Source: Candidatus Peribacteraceae bacterium (GTDB lineage Bacteria; Patescibacteriota; Gracilibacteria; Peribacterales; Peribacteraceae). From it: a DNA stretch of 20,994 nt. Numbering within the stretch: position 1 is the first letter of the stretch; the number at the start of each line of letters is the position of its first letter. Below, one piece after another: positions 13,833-20,994 of this stretch. The stretch covers positions 1 through 20,994 of the forward strand of contig JABFSS010000024.1 of the NCBI GenBank assembly GCA_013140485.1. Reading direction: 5' to 3'. Below the pieces are notes generated by a model. The model had not been told where the DNA came from, did no database searches, and worked only from the letters and a program-made list of their open reading frames with translations. The position numbers and the translations under genes were made by a program.

Positions 13833-16079
13833 ATGTTATCTCCGCAAAAGGAGTACTCGCTCGAACTCGGAAGCGAGAAGCTCATTATCAAAGTCGGCGC
13901 GATCGCCCCGCAGGCGAACGCCTCAGTCATTTGTCAGATCGGTGACACGGTTGTTCTCGGCAACTGCACCGTCAGCGCCAAGGCGCGCACGGGCGTCGAT
14001 TTCCTGCCGCTGCAGGTCGTGTACCAGGAAAAGTTCTACGCCGGCGGCAAGATCGCCGGTAGCCGCTTCCGCAAGCGCGAAGGCCGCCCCGGTGACGACT
14101 ATGTCCTCTTGGCACGCGTCATCGACCGCGGACTCCGTCCGATGATCGACAAGAACATCCGCAAGGACATCCAGGTGTTCTGCACAGTTCTCAGCTACGA
14201 CTTCGAGCATGAGCACGACATCGTCTCGGGTAACGCGGCCAACCTGGCCGTCGCGATCTCCGACTGTCCTGCGGACGGTCCGCTCGGCATGGTCCGTGTC
14301 GGACTCATCGGCGGTGAACTCGTCTTGAATCCGTCGCGCGAAGCCCGCCTCAAGTGCGATCTCGACATGTTCGTCACCGCGTCGCTCGACCGGGTGGTGA
14401 TGATCGAAGCCGGTGCCAACCAAGTACCCGAAGCCGAGGTTCTCAAGGCCATCCAGTTCGGAAAGAAGTGGGCGCAGAAGATCGCGAAATTCTTCGCCGA
14501 CATCCAGAAGGAGATCGGCAAGCCGAAGTTCGTCGTCGATCCCGCGTTCGCGCACGATGAGGCGTACCAGTATCTCAAGGCCTGGGCGCTCTCTGACATC
14601 ACCAAGGCGATCAAGACGCACATGGCGAAAAATGTCCGCCGCGGGATCTTCAACAAGCTGATGGAAGAATCAGTGGAGAAGCTCAAAGAGAAGTTTCCGA
14701 CGCCGAAAGATTTCACAGAAGAGCAGTTGGAAGAGTTTCAGAAGCTCCACAATTACGGTCCCGTCTTCATCGACAAGATCGTCAAAAATGAGATGCGCCG
14801 TCTAGTTCTCGAAGAAGGCACCCGCATGAGCGGCCGCAAGGTCGACCAGATCCGCTCGCTCAGCGCCATGATCGATATTCTGCCCAATCGCGTCCACGGC
14901 AGCGCTCTCTTTGAGCGCGGGGAGACCCAGGGTCTCACCACCGTCACGCTCGGCGGCCCCGGTGACAAGCAGATCGTCGAAGGCATGGAACCCGAGCACG
15001 AATTGCGGTTCATGCATCACTACAACTTCCCGCCCTTCAGCGTCGGTGAGACAAGCAATCGCTTGTTCGTCGGCAACCGCGAGATCGGCCATGGCAACCT
15101 CGCTCAGCGAGGACTCGAGCCGGTGCTGCCTCCTCTCGAAAGCTATCCGTACACGATCCGCGTCGTCACCGAAATTCTCAGCTCCAACGGCTCCAGCTCG
15201 ATGGCTGCAACCTGCGGCTGCACGCTCGCGCTCATGGCGGCAGGCGTTCCGATCACGACACCCGTCTCCGCAATCGCACTCGGTCTCATTTCGGACGAAG
15301 AGAAAGGCAAGTACATCATCCTCACCGACCTCCAGGACGAAGAAGACTTCGGGGGCGACATGGATTTCAAAGTCTGCGGCACGGCGAAAGGCGTCACGGC
15401 GATCCAGATGGACATCAAGATCAAAGGTTTGCCCGATTCCGTGTTTGAAGAAGCACTCACGCGCGCGGCAGTCGGTCGTGGAGAAGTCCTCAAAGTGATG
15501 CTTGCGGCGATCAAAGAGCCGCGCAAGGAAATGAGCCCGTACGCGCCGCGCATCGAGACGATCCAGATCAATCCCGAAGACATCCGCCTGGTGATCGGCA
15601 AGGGCGGCGAGATGATCCAGAAGATCACGAAGGAACTCGGCGTCGAGATCGACATCGAAGACAGCGGTCTCGTCTTCGTCACGTCGGTCAACGGCGAAGC
15701 GATGGAGAAAGCCAAGGTCTGGATCAAGTCCATCGTCGAGAAGCCCGAGGTCGGCAAGGTCTACAAAGGAAAGGTCGTCCGCATCATCGACGGCACCGGA
15801 GCCATCATGGAATTCCTCCCCGGCAAAGACGCGATGATCCACATCAGCGAGCTCGCCTGGGGCCGCACCGAGAAAGTCGAGGACGTCCTCAAGATGGGCC
15901 AAGAAGTCGAAGCCAAATGCATTGAGTACGATGCAGTCGAAGGCAAGACCCGCATGTCGCTCAAGCAAATGACGACTCCGCCCGAAGGCTGGGTGGCTCC
16001 GCCGCCCCGTCCGAGTTTCGGCGGGCGTCCGGGTGGAGGAGGATTTGGTGGACCGAGGAGGGGGCCGCCGAGACGGTAA
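13833..16079 (+). CDS. pnp: Polyribonucleotide nucleotidyltransferase (PNPase)
   Basis: Phosphorolytic 3'-5' exoribonuclease and degradosome component, 748 residues. Domains: first RNase PH-like domain (about 10-215, with the FYAGGKIAGSRFRKREGRP signature), an all-helical linker, and a second RNase PH-like domain (about 320-540, GETQGLTTVTLG, ILSSNGSSSMAATCG, LQDEEDFGGDMDFKVCGT). Next are a KH domain (about 570-630, LVIGKGGEMIQKI) and an S1 domain (about 640-710, KVYKGKVVRIIDGTGAIMEF). The tail is Pro/Gly/Arg-rich (FGGRPGGGGFGGPRR). There is no Shine-Dalgarno sequence; a T-rich tract precedes the ATG. A strong terminator follows. Confidence 0.97.
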   Translation: MLSPQKEYSLELGSEKLIIKVGAIAPQANASVICQIGDTVVLGNCTVSAKARTGVDFLPLQVVYQEKFYAGGKIAGSRFRKREGRPGDDYVLLARVIDRGLRPMIDKNIRKDIQVFCTVLSYDFEHEHDIVSGNAANLAVAISDCPADGPLGMVRVGLIGGELVLNPSREARLKCDLDMFVTASLDRVVMIEAGANQVPEAEVLKAIQFGKKWAQKIAKFFADIQKEIGKPKFVVDPAFAHDEAYQYLKAWALSDITKAIKTHMAKNVRRGIFNKLMEESVEKLKEKFPTPKDFTEEQLEEFQKLHNYGPVFIDKIVKNEMRRLVLEEGTRMSGRKVDQIRSLSAMIDILPNRVHGSALFERGETQGLTTVTLGGPGDKQIVEGMEPEHELRFMHHYNFPPFSVGETSNRLFVGNREIGHGNLAQRGLEPVLPPLESYPYTIRVVTEILSSNGSSSMAATCGCTLALMAAGVPITTPVSAIALGLISDEEKGKYIILTDLQDEEDFGGDMDFKVCGTAKGVTAIQMDIKIKGLPDSVFEEALTRAAVGRGEVLKVMLAAIKEPRKEMSPYAPRIETIQINPEDIRLVIGKGGEMIQKITKELGVEIDIEDSGLVFVTSVNGEAMEKAKVWIKSIVEKPEVGKVYKGKVVRIIDGTGAIMEFLPGKDAMIHISELAWGRTEKVEDVLKMGQEVEAKCIEYDAVEGKTRMSLKQMTTPPEGWVAPPPRPSFGGRPGGGGFGGPRRGPPRR

Positions 16080-16095
16080 ATATTTGTGTTCGTTG

Positions 16096-16129
16096 GTCAG
16101 CTCAGACGTCGGCGTCTGAGCTGACTTTT
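16096..16129. terminator. Terminator after pnp
   Basis: Perfect 13-bp stem GTCAGCTCAGACG / CGTCTGAGCTGAC with loop TCGG, then TTTT. It overlaps the stop codon of the convergent zinc-ribbon gene. Confidence 0.88.
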
Positions 16130-16439
16130 ATGATTCCTTTTTTGCGCTGTCCTTCTTCTCCACCGGCTTGGTTTCTGTCGGCTTCGCTTCAGCAGGCTGA
16201 GATTCCGTATTTGGAGTTTCTTTCTTCTCTTCCTTCTTCTTCACCGGAGCAGCGGACGCAGTTTTACTATCCGTCTTGTACCACCCACTGCCCTTGAAGT
16301 GCACCGCCGGCGGAGCGATCAACTTCTCCACGCGCTTGCTGCTGCATGTCGGGCACGCCGGCTTCACGTCACTCCCGAATGCGCGCGCGAATTCAAAGAT
16401 GTGATTGCACTTCTTGCACTGGAAATCGAAGGTGGGCAT
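16128..16439 (-). CDS. FmdB-like zinc ribbon protein
   Basis: 103 residues. The N-terminus MPTFDFQCKKCNHIFEF has the first CxxC and ACPTCSS the second, together the four-Cys zinc ribbon of the FmdB family (putative regulators, function unsettled). After about residue 60 comes a low-complexity tail of Lys, Glu, Pro and Thr (KKKEEKKETPNT and similar), longer than in most members. A TATACT box (16447-16452) lies 7 nt before the ATG, so the mRNA may be leaderless. Confidence 0.85.
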   Translation of the reverse strand: MPTFDFQCKKCNHIFEFARAFGSDVKPACPTCSSKRVEKLIAPPAVHFKGSGWYKTDSKTASAAPVKKKEEKKETPNTESQPAEAKPTETKPVEKKDSAKKES

Positions 16440-16465
16440 CGCCGTGAGTATACGCAGGTTTTTCT

Positions 16466-16630
16466 TTAGAGGCTGAAGATATCCCCGAGGTCACTTTTCA
16501 CTTTATCGCGCAAGGCGCTCACGCCCTTTGCCGCCAAATGAAGGGCAAGCAGACCGGCACCGGCGACCAGCACTCCTCCGACCAGGAGTTCGCCGGCTGT
16601 ATGGGCGCCGATGGGAGCTGCGAGTACCAT
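16466..16630 (-). CDS. Small membrane protein, 54 residues
   Basis: Starts MVLAAPIGAHTAGELLVGGV and continues with a hydrophobic Gly/Ala/Leu-rich segment to about residue 34, then a basic-amphipathic tail (ALRDKVKSDLGDIFSL). It has a single predicted membrane span and no family recognised. It lies 26 bp upstream of the zinc ribbon gene on the same strand. Codon use matches the neighbours, which supports it being real. Confidence 0.5.
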   Translation of the reverse strand: MVLAAPIGAHTAGELLVGGVLVAGAGLLALHLAAKGVSALRDKVKSDLGDIFSL

Positions 16631-16738
16631 GTGTTGAAAATATGAGTTTTCCCCGCTCTAAAGTCCATTAAAATGCCGCTTTTATCACATTGAACCGAAC
16701 TGACCAGCGGTTTCTCTCTTGGGGATGCCAAGTCCCCC

Positions 16739-16858
16739 TTGCATGCGAAGTTTTGCTCCTGTATAAAATCCGTCGATTTCCTCTGCAAAGAGGAATGACT
16801 GCTCTTTCTCTCTAACGAACGGCCCTCTTCCTTCAAACGGAGAGCGGTCGTTTTTTTT
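16739..16858 (+). ncRNA. Candidate small RNA or short leader transcript
   Basis: Promoter TTGCAT (16739-16744), 17-bp spacer, TATAAA (16762-16767). A hairpin TTCCTCT-GCAA-AGAGGAA (16778-16795) with a GNRA loop follows, then a seven-codon ORF (MTALSL and stop, 16795-16815) whose AGAGGA ribosome site is inside that hairpin. An imperfect stem (16814-16852) ends in eight T (16851-16858). The unit would give an RNA of about 85 nt. It could also be a leader of the genes toward valS. Confidence 0.5.
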
Positions 16859-16870
16859 AATTGCGCGAGA

Positions 16871-16907
16871 GCCATCCGACGGCGAGCGCAAGCGAGCCAA
16901 GGATGGC
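16871..16907. repeat. Hairpin GCCATCC/GGATGGC
   Basis: Seven-bp outer stem with a second inner GGC/GCC pairing around GAGCGCAAGCGA. It is probably an intergenic repeat; nothing suggests a gene. Confidence 0.5.
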
Positions 16908-16919
16908 CGAAGCGAAATT

Positions 16920-16967
16920 AACCCTGAGTAGTCCGCCGCCGCAGGCGTGCGGACGTATCGAAGGGTT
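16920..16967. repeat. Dispersed hairpin repeat, copy c
   Basis: AACCCTGAGTAG, a stem TCCGCCGCC/GGCGTGCGGA with one bulged base and a GCA loop, then CGTATCGAAGGGTT. It shares the GAGTAG and CGTATCGA arms with copies a and b (opposite orientation to b), with a third stem sequence. Confidence 0.75.
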
Positions 16968-17026
16968 CTATGCGAGACGGATAAAACCGCGCTTTGCCGC
17001 AATTGTTTTATTGTATGATACTTTCC

Positions 17027-17221
17027 ATGGTCGAGCCTTTGTCAGAACGATTTTCATTTCCTCCAAGCTGTACAGACGCAAACATGCTCAGCGAACAGGA
17101 TAGGACAAAGCCCCTTGTGGATTTGGTCCAAGCAACACGAATGGATGTTCCTTTGGACAAGGTGCAGGAGAGATTATCAGCAGCAATGGTTCAGGTTCTC
17201 GGAAAGGAATCTCCTCTTTAA
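17027..17221 (+). CDS. Unknown small protein, 64 residues, upstream of valS
   Basis: Begins MVEPLSERFSFPPSCTDANM. The rest is polar and helical (DKVQERLSAAMVQVLGKES). No family recognised. A TATGAT box (17014-17019) lies 7 nt before this ATG, matching the leaderless arrangement of other genes here; a longer reading from 16994 is less likely. It ends 30 bp before valS and is probably co-transcribed. It holds several Val codons but no run, so a regulatory leader role is not supported. Confidence 0.5.
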   Translation: MVEPLSERFSFPPSCTDANMLSEQDRTKPLVDLVQATRMDVPLDKVQERLSAAMVQVLGKESPL

Positions 17222-17251
17222 GGCAGGAGGAATTCGCCGTAAGCTTCTTTC

Positions 17252-20002
17252 GTGCTTCCCAAAGCCTACGACCCCAAAGCAGTAGAAGACCGCATCTATG
17301 CGATGTGGGAGGAATCCGGTGCCTTTACGGCGGACGCCAAGAGCGACAAGGAGCCGTTCACGATTGCGATGCCTCCCCCCAATGCGACAGGGAACCTCCA
17401 TCTCGGTCATGCTGTGATGTTGGCGCTGCAGGATATCTTCATCCGGTTCCAGCGGATGCGCGGAAAGGAGGCGCTCTGGGTGCCGGGTACCGACCATGCG
17501 GCGATCGCAACGGAGAGCATGGTGATTCGGAAGCTGCAGAAGGAGAAGAAGATGAAAGATCCCCGGGCACAGCTGGGGCGCGAAACGTTGGTGAACGAAA
17601 TTCGTACTTTCGTTGAGCAGAGCAAGAAGACTATCCGCGGCCAAGTCCGCAAAATGGGCTCGTCGTGCGACTGGTCGCGCGAGCGGTACACGATGGACGC
17701 GACACTCAACCGCTGCGTGAACGAAGTGTTCGTCAAAATGTACCGCGACGGACTCATCTACCGCGGCCACCGCATCGTCAACTGGGATCCCAAGCTCCAG
17801 ACCACCGTCAGCGACGACGAAATCGAACACGAAGAGCGCACGGAGCCGTTCTACACCTTCAAGTACGGCCCGTTCGAGATCAGCACGTCCCGTCCGGAGA
17901 CGAAATTCGGCGACAAGTACGTCGTCATGCACCCGGATGACAAGCGATACGCGAAATACGAGCACGGTCAGACGATGACGGTCGAATGGATCAACGGTCC
18001 CATCGAAGCGACGGTCATCAAAGACAAGGCAGTGGATCCGGAATTCGGCACCGGCGTCATGACGATCACGCCGTGGCACGATCACGTCGATTTCGATCTC
18101 GCTGAGCGTCACAAATTGGAAAAACAGCAGATCATCGGCTTCGACGGTAAGCTGCTGCCCATTGCCGGAGAGTTCAGCGGGATGCCTATCGAGGATGCGC
18201 GTGAAAAGATCGTCGAAAAATTGAAGTCGAAAGGTCTTCTTGTGAGCATCAAAGAGGATTACGTGCACAATGTCTCGCTCAGCCAGCGTGGAAAGGGAAA
18301 AATCGAGCCGCAAATCAAAGAACAGTGGTTCATCGACGTGAACAAGCGCGTCGTGAAGTGGAAGCGCCGCGAATTGAGCTTGAAAGAAGTGATGCAGGAG
18401 GTCGTGAAGACCGGCTTGATCAAGATCATTCCCGAGCGGTTTGAAAAGGAGTACTTCCACTGGATCGATAATCTTCGCGACTGGTGCATCAGCCGGCAGA
18501 TTTGGTGGGGACATCGCGTTCCGGTCTACTACTGCACAAAGTGCAAAGAGGCGAATGGAAAACCTCAGGAACATTTGTACGTGGGGACGGAACCCTTTGT
18601 CACTCATGAACTCTGCGGGTCACCGGTCACGCAGGATCCGGACACGCTCGATACATGGTTCAGTTCCGCTCTCTGGACCTGGAGCACGCTCATCGATACG
18701 GAACTGGCCGAAGATATGAGCATGTCTCTGGAAGAACTTCTCCTCACGAGTCCCGATTTCATGAAGTTCCATCCGACAGACGTGATGGAGACCGGCTACG
18801 ACATCATCTTCTTCTGGGTCTCTCGCATGATCTTGATGACCACCTATGTGACCGGTCCGATGGCGGAGCTTGAGTACGGCCAGGTGCCGTTCGATACGGT
18901 CTACCTTCACGGTATGATCCGCACGCGGGACGGCCGCAAGATGAGTAAGAGCGATCCCGAGACGATGATCGATCCGTTGGACATGATTGCGAAGTACGGA
19001 GCGGACGCCCTTCGTTTGAGCATGATCGTCGGGCAGAGTCCCGGCGCCGATTCGCGCTTGTATGAGGAGAAGATCGCCGGATACCGCAACTTCGTGAACA
19101 AGCTCTGGAACGCGTCGCGGTTCGTGCTGATGAAGTGCGAGGAAGGCCACACCGATCCTTCGACGATCACAGCGCTCCCGCATGCGAAGGATCTCTCACT
19201 CGCTGATCGCGCACTGCTGCACGCGCTCGAAGTGCTGATCGAAGATGTGATGGACGGACTCACAAATTACCGCCTGAGTGAGGTCGGCGAACGGATCTAC
19301 GCCTTCGTCTGGGAGTATTTCTGTGATTGGTACCTTGAGCTGAGCAAAGGTACGGCCAATCTTGCGGTCCTCGTCCACGTTTTGCGCAAAATTCTCGTTC
19401 TCCTGCATCCGTACTGTCCGTTTGTCACCGAAGAACTGTGGGCGTCAGTGAAATCCTCAGATGCAGGCATGCTCATTAAGAACACATGGCCGAATGCCAA
19501 GGCTGAACGGAAAGATCCCGAAGCTTATGCGCAGCTCCAAATCCTCATCGATGTGATCACCGCGATCCGAAAGCTCAGGAGCGAGCAGGGGATCGAGCCG
19601 GGGAAGGAAGTCAGTGTCACGATCTTCAGTAAAGATCATGCCGCGCTCCTCGATGCCCAACCTGAACATATTCGTCGTCTCGGGAAGGTGAATTCTCTCA
19701 CGATTTCCGGCAAATCCGTGAAACTGAAGAACACAGCAGTCGCTATCCTCTCGGGTGCTGAAGTGCATTTGTCACTCGAAGGATTGATCGACGTTGAAGC
19801 GGAGGTGAAAAAACTGAAGATTGAGCATGCCGATCTCACAAAATATCTGAAAGGCATTGAAGCGAAACTGAACGATAAATCTTTTACGGAAAAAGCTCCG
19901 CCGAAAGTGGTGGAAATGGAGAGGAAGAAGATAGAGGAGGGGAAGGACAAACTGAACAAGCTAGCAGAAAGGTTGTCTACTCTGGACAATATCAAAAAAT
20001 AG
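17252..20002 (+). CDS. valS: Valyl-tRNA synthetase
   Basis: Class I synthetase charging tRNA-Val, 916 residues. It has the HIGH motif in PPPNATGNLHLGHA (about 41-54), GTDHAAIAT, the editing domain segments STSRPETKFGD and TGVMTITPWHD, RDWCISRQIWWGHRVPVYYC, the KMSKS motif in GRKMSKSDPE (about 560-569) and an anticodon-binding domain. The C-terminal coiled coil (from about 845, EVKKLKIEHADLTKYLKG onward) is typical of ValRS. It starts with GTG at 17252, immediately before LPKAYDPKAVE, the conserved N-terminus; an in-frame stop at 17240 excludes a longer protein. An AGGAGG (17225-17230) is 21 nt upstream, unusually far. Confidence 0.97.
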   Translation: MLPKAYDPKAVEDRIYAMWEESGAFTADAKSDKEPFTIAMPPPNATGNLHLGHAVMLALQDIFIRFQRMRGKEALWVPGTDHAAIATESMVIRKLQKEKKMKDPRAQLGRETLVNEIRTFVEQSKKTIRGQVRKMGSSCDWSRERYTMDATLNRCVNEVFVKMYRDGLIYRGHRIVNWDPKLQTTVSDDEIEHEERTEPFYTFKYGPFEISTSRPETKFGDKYVVMHPDDKRYAKYEHGQTMTVEWINGPIEATVIKDKAVDPEFGTGVMTITPWHDHVDFDLAERHKLEKQQIIGFDGKLLPIAGEFSGMPIEDAREKIVEKLKSKGLLVSIKEDYVHNVSLSQRGKGKIEPQIKEQWFIDVNKRVVKWKRRELSLKEVMQEVVKTGLIKIIPERFEKEYFHWIDNLRDWCISRQIWWGHRVPVYYCTKCKEANGKPQEHLYVGTEPFVTHELCGSPVTQDPDTLDTWFSSALWTWSTLIDTELAEDMSMSLEELLLTSPDFMKFHPTDVMETGYDIIFFWVSRMILMTTYVTGPMAELEYGQVPFDTVYLHGMIRTRDGRKMSKSDPETMIDPLDMIAKYGADALRLSMIVGQSPGADSRLYEEKIAGYRNFVNKLWNASRFVLMKCEEGHTDPSTITALPHAKDLSLADRALLHALEVLIEDVMDGLTNYRLSEVGERIYAFVWEYFCDWYLELSKGTANLAVLVHVLRKILVLLHPYCPFVTEELWASVKSSDAGMLIKNTWPNAKAERKDPEAYAQLQILIDVITAIRKLRSEQGIEPGKEVSVTIFSKDHAALLDAQPEHIRRLGKVNSLTISGKSVKLKNTAVAILSGAEVHLSLEGLIDVEAEVKKLKIEHADLTKYLKGIEAKLNDKSFTEKAPPKVVEMERKKIEEGKDKLNKLAERLSTLDNIKK

Positions 20003-20051
20003 TTTTATAGTATTTCTAGGTACTAACTGATCCTTCGCCATAGGAGAAGCA

Positions 20052-20273
20052 ATGAACAGTATCATTTGCGGAAAATGCGGAGCGGAATATCCCTCCGCGA
20101 CCGGGAAGCCCCAGGCTACCTGGACTTGCCCGAAGTGCGGGCATCTCAAGCAATTCGGAGGTAGGGATGATCCACCCCTCCGCGGATGTACCTTCGCATT
20201 TCTCGTCGTGGGCCTGATTGCCCTTCTGGCGATTCTGGCTTGGGGCCTCTCAGGCTTCAAATTGCCTGAGTAG
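20052..20273 (+). CDS. Zinc ribbon membrane protein, 73 residues
   Basis: N-terminal zinc ribbon (CGKCGAEYP and CPKCGH, two CxxC pairs) in residues 6-36, then a single membrane span (FAFLVVGLIALLAILAWGL). A good AGGAG lies 7 nt before the ATG. The function is unknown. It lies 49 bp after valS and is followed by a strong terminator. Confidence 0.7.
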   Translation: MNSIICGKCGAEYPSATGKPQATWTCPKCGHLKQFGGRDDPPLRGCTFAFLVVGLIALLAILAWGLSGFKLPE

Positions 20274-20287
20274 CCCCCGTACCGTTT

Positions 20288-20333
20288 ACCGGCGCACCGT
20301 GGTCACCTGACCACACCGCGCCGGTATTTTTTT
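20288..20333 (+). terminator. Terminator after the zinc ribbon membrane protein gene
   Basis: Outer stem ACCGGCGC (20288-20295) / GCGCCGGT (20318-20325), inner stem GTGGTC/GACCAC with loop ACCT, followed by A and seven T. This is the end of the valS transcription unit. Confidence 0.92.
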
Positions 20334-20461
20334 GCGCCTGTTCCACACCCCTGTGGAACGCCTGACTTTGGCTAATGAATAAGGAAAAGTGAAATTTTAG
20401 AAAAGTGATTTTTGTGAGGGGGCATTTTCTTGCGTAGGTGCTCCCCATAGAGTCATAGGTG

Positions 20462-20683
20462 ATGACTTCACATGAGTATTCTCCCTATCGGCGCAAGCTC
20501 AATGACGCTCAGTTGCAGCAATATGCTGCAGTATTGAATGCCATTGCACAGGTGATTTTCGCATCTTTTGTCATTCCCGTTTTTTTTGGACAATTGGAAT
20601 TTCACTGGGTATTCGCTGGAAGCAGCGTCGCGCTCCTGCTATGGTATCCAAGCGTTTCCCTTCTCCGCCGATGTCGCAACTAA
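20462..20683 (+). CDS. Small membrane protein, 73 residues
   Basis: Polar N-terminus (MTSHEYSPYRRKLNDAQLQQ), then two hydrophobic segments, about residues 21-43 and 48-66. No family recognised. A GTG at 20459 is a possible alternative start. It overlaps the next small membrane protein by 13 bp, suggesting a two-gene unit. Confidence 0.6.
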   Translation: MTSHEYSPYRRKLNDAQLQQYAAVLNAIAQVIFASFVIPVFFGQLEFHWVFAGSSVALLLWYPSVSLLRRCRN

Positions 20684-20835
20684 TTGCATCCATCAATCCG
20701 GCAATTGCGTTTTATCTCATCGTTGGGATGCTTGTCTGGGTGATGTCGTTCATCGTCGAAAAATTTTATATGCCCGATTCCGAGTGGCGCAGGAGATATT
20801 CGCATCCTCGTTCACATAAAACAGCTCACGTGTAG
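20671..20835 (+). CDS. Small membrane protein, 54 residues
   Basis: MSQLIASINPAIAFYLIVGM with one hydrophobic span to about residue 32, then a basic C-terminal tail rich in Arg, His and Lys. An upstream ATG at 20641 would add ten residues overlapping the previous gene. It overlaps the convergent polymerase gene by 10 bp. Confidence 0.5.
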   Translation: MSQLIASINPAIAFYLIVGMLVWVMSFIVEKFYMPDSEWRRRYSHPRSHKTAHV

Positions 20836-20994
20836 ACGGAGAGGTCCATCGTCACGTTTGTTCCCGTCTTCACCTGCATGGATGACCCCCGGGTGATGGA
20901 GCTTCTTCCGAAGCGTTCATGGAGTTCGTCGAGGGTTTTTTGGATCGCCTCATCGCGTTCAGTTTCTTCTGGTGCCTGGAAGAGGGAGTATTGC
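20826..20994 (-). CDS. dinB: C-terminal fragment of a Y-family DNA polymerase (DinB-like), 5' part outside window
   Basis: The visible 55 or so residues read QYSLFQAPEETERDEAIQKT, then LDELHERFGRSSITRGSSM and a short tail ending LSVYT. The LDEL-x-ERFG-x2-SI-x-RGS pattern is typical of the very C-terminus of DNA polymerase IV and related Y-family enzymes. The catalytic domains are not visible, so the subfamily is uncertain. Confidence 0.65.
   Translation of the reverse strand, partial: QYSLFQAPEETERDEAIQKTLDELHERFGRSSITRGSSMQVKTGTNVTMDLSVYT

Noticed and set aside
14802..15968. 388-codon open frame antisense to pnp
   Set aside because: Acidic, His/Asp-rich composition typical of the antisense frame of a GC-rich gene; the plus strand is unambiguous PNPase.
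17177..18607. 476-codon open frame antisense to valS
   Set aside because: Covers conserved ValRS coding sequence and shows no domain of its own.

Overview
The window looks like chromosomal DNA of a small-genome bacterium, most likely a Patescibacteria/CPR lineage and possibly Peregrinibacteria. This placement is an inference from gene content and style: moderately high GC, compact gene clusters, fused aro genes, many short proteins and abundant dispersed palindromes. No rRNA, tRNA, IS element, prophage or CRISPR array was seen.

Layout. Positions 1-5960 (minus strand) hold an aromatic biosynthesis operon. A promoter and a leaderless leader peptide rich in Phe, Trp and Tyr codons precede DAHP synthase, aroB, an AroA-AroK fusion, an AroD-AroE fusion and aroC, which runs off the window edge. 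All seven steps from erythrose-4-phosphate plus PEP to chorismate are encoded. The aroB, aroA-K and aroD-E frames each carry an in-frame copy of the same perfect palindrome, read as VGARHALPL. Positions 6179-6802 encode a LysE/RhtB-type exporter. Positions 6803-8952 are an unusual accessory stretch. It has two promoter, Ile-run leader peptide and terminator modules that look like ribosome-mediated attenuators. It also has two copies of a structured RNA element of about 90 nt, two unknown small proteins that follow those elements, and an AT-rich gene for a four-repeat protein.

Positions 8951-12486 (minus) encode a PcrA/UvrD-type helicase and RmuC, separated by an inverted pair of repeats. Positions 12594-16130 carry rpsO and pnp, the classic pair, with an opposite-strand gene for a small exported or membrane-anchored protein between them. 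Then come an FmdB-like zinc ribbon gene and a 54-residue membrane protein gene (minus), a possible small RNA locus, repeat hairpins, a small unknown ORF and valS. The right end holds small membrane proteins and the 3' end of a DinB-like polymerase gene (minus).

Three separate loci (5850-5959, 6812-6987, 7480-7623) share one design. Each has a promoter with a 16-bp spacer, an ATG only 7-12 nt after the -10 box, and a short peptide with clustered regulatory codons. At the two Ile loci a U-tract terminator competes with an antiterminator. At the aro locus the codons match the product of the operon, which supports reading all three as amino-acid-sensing attenuators. Together with the paired RNA element and the coding palindromes, this regulatory layer is the most interesting content of the window.
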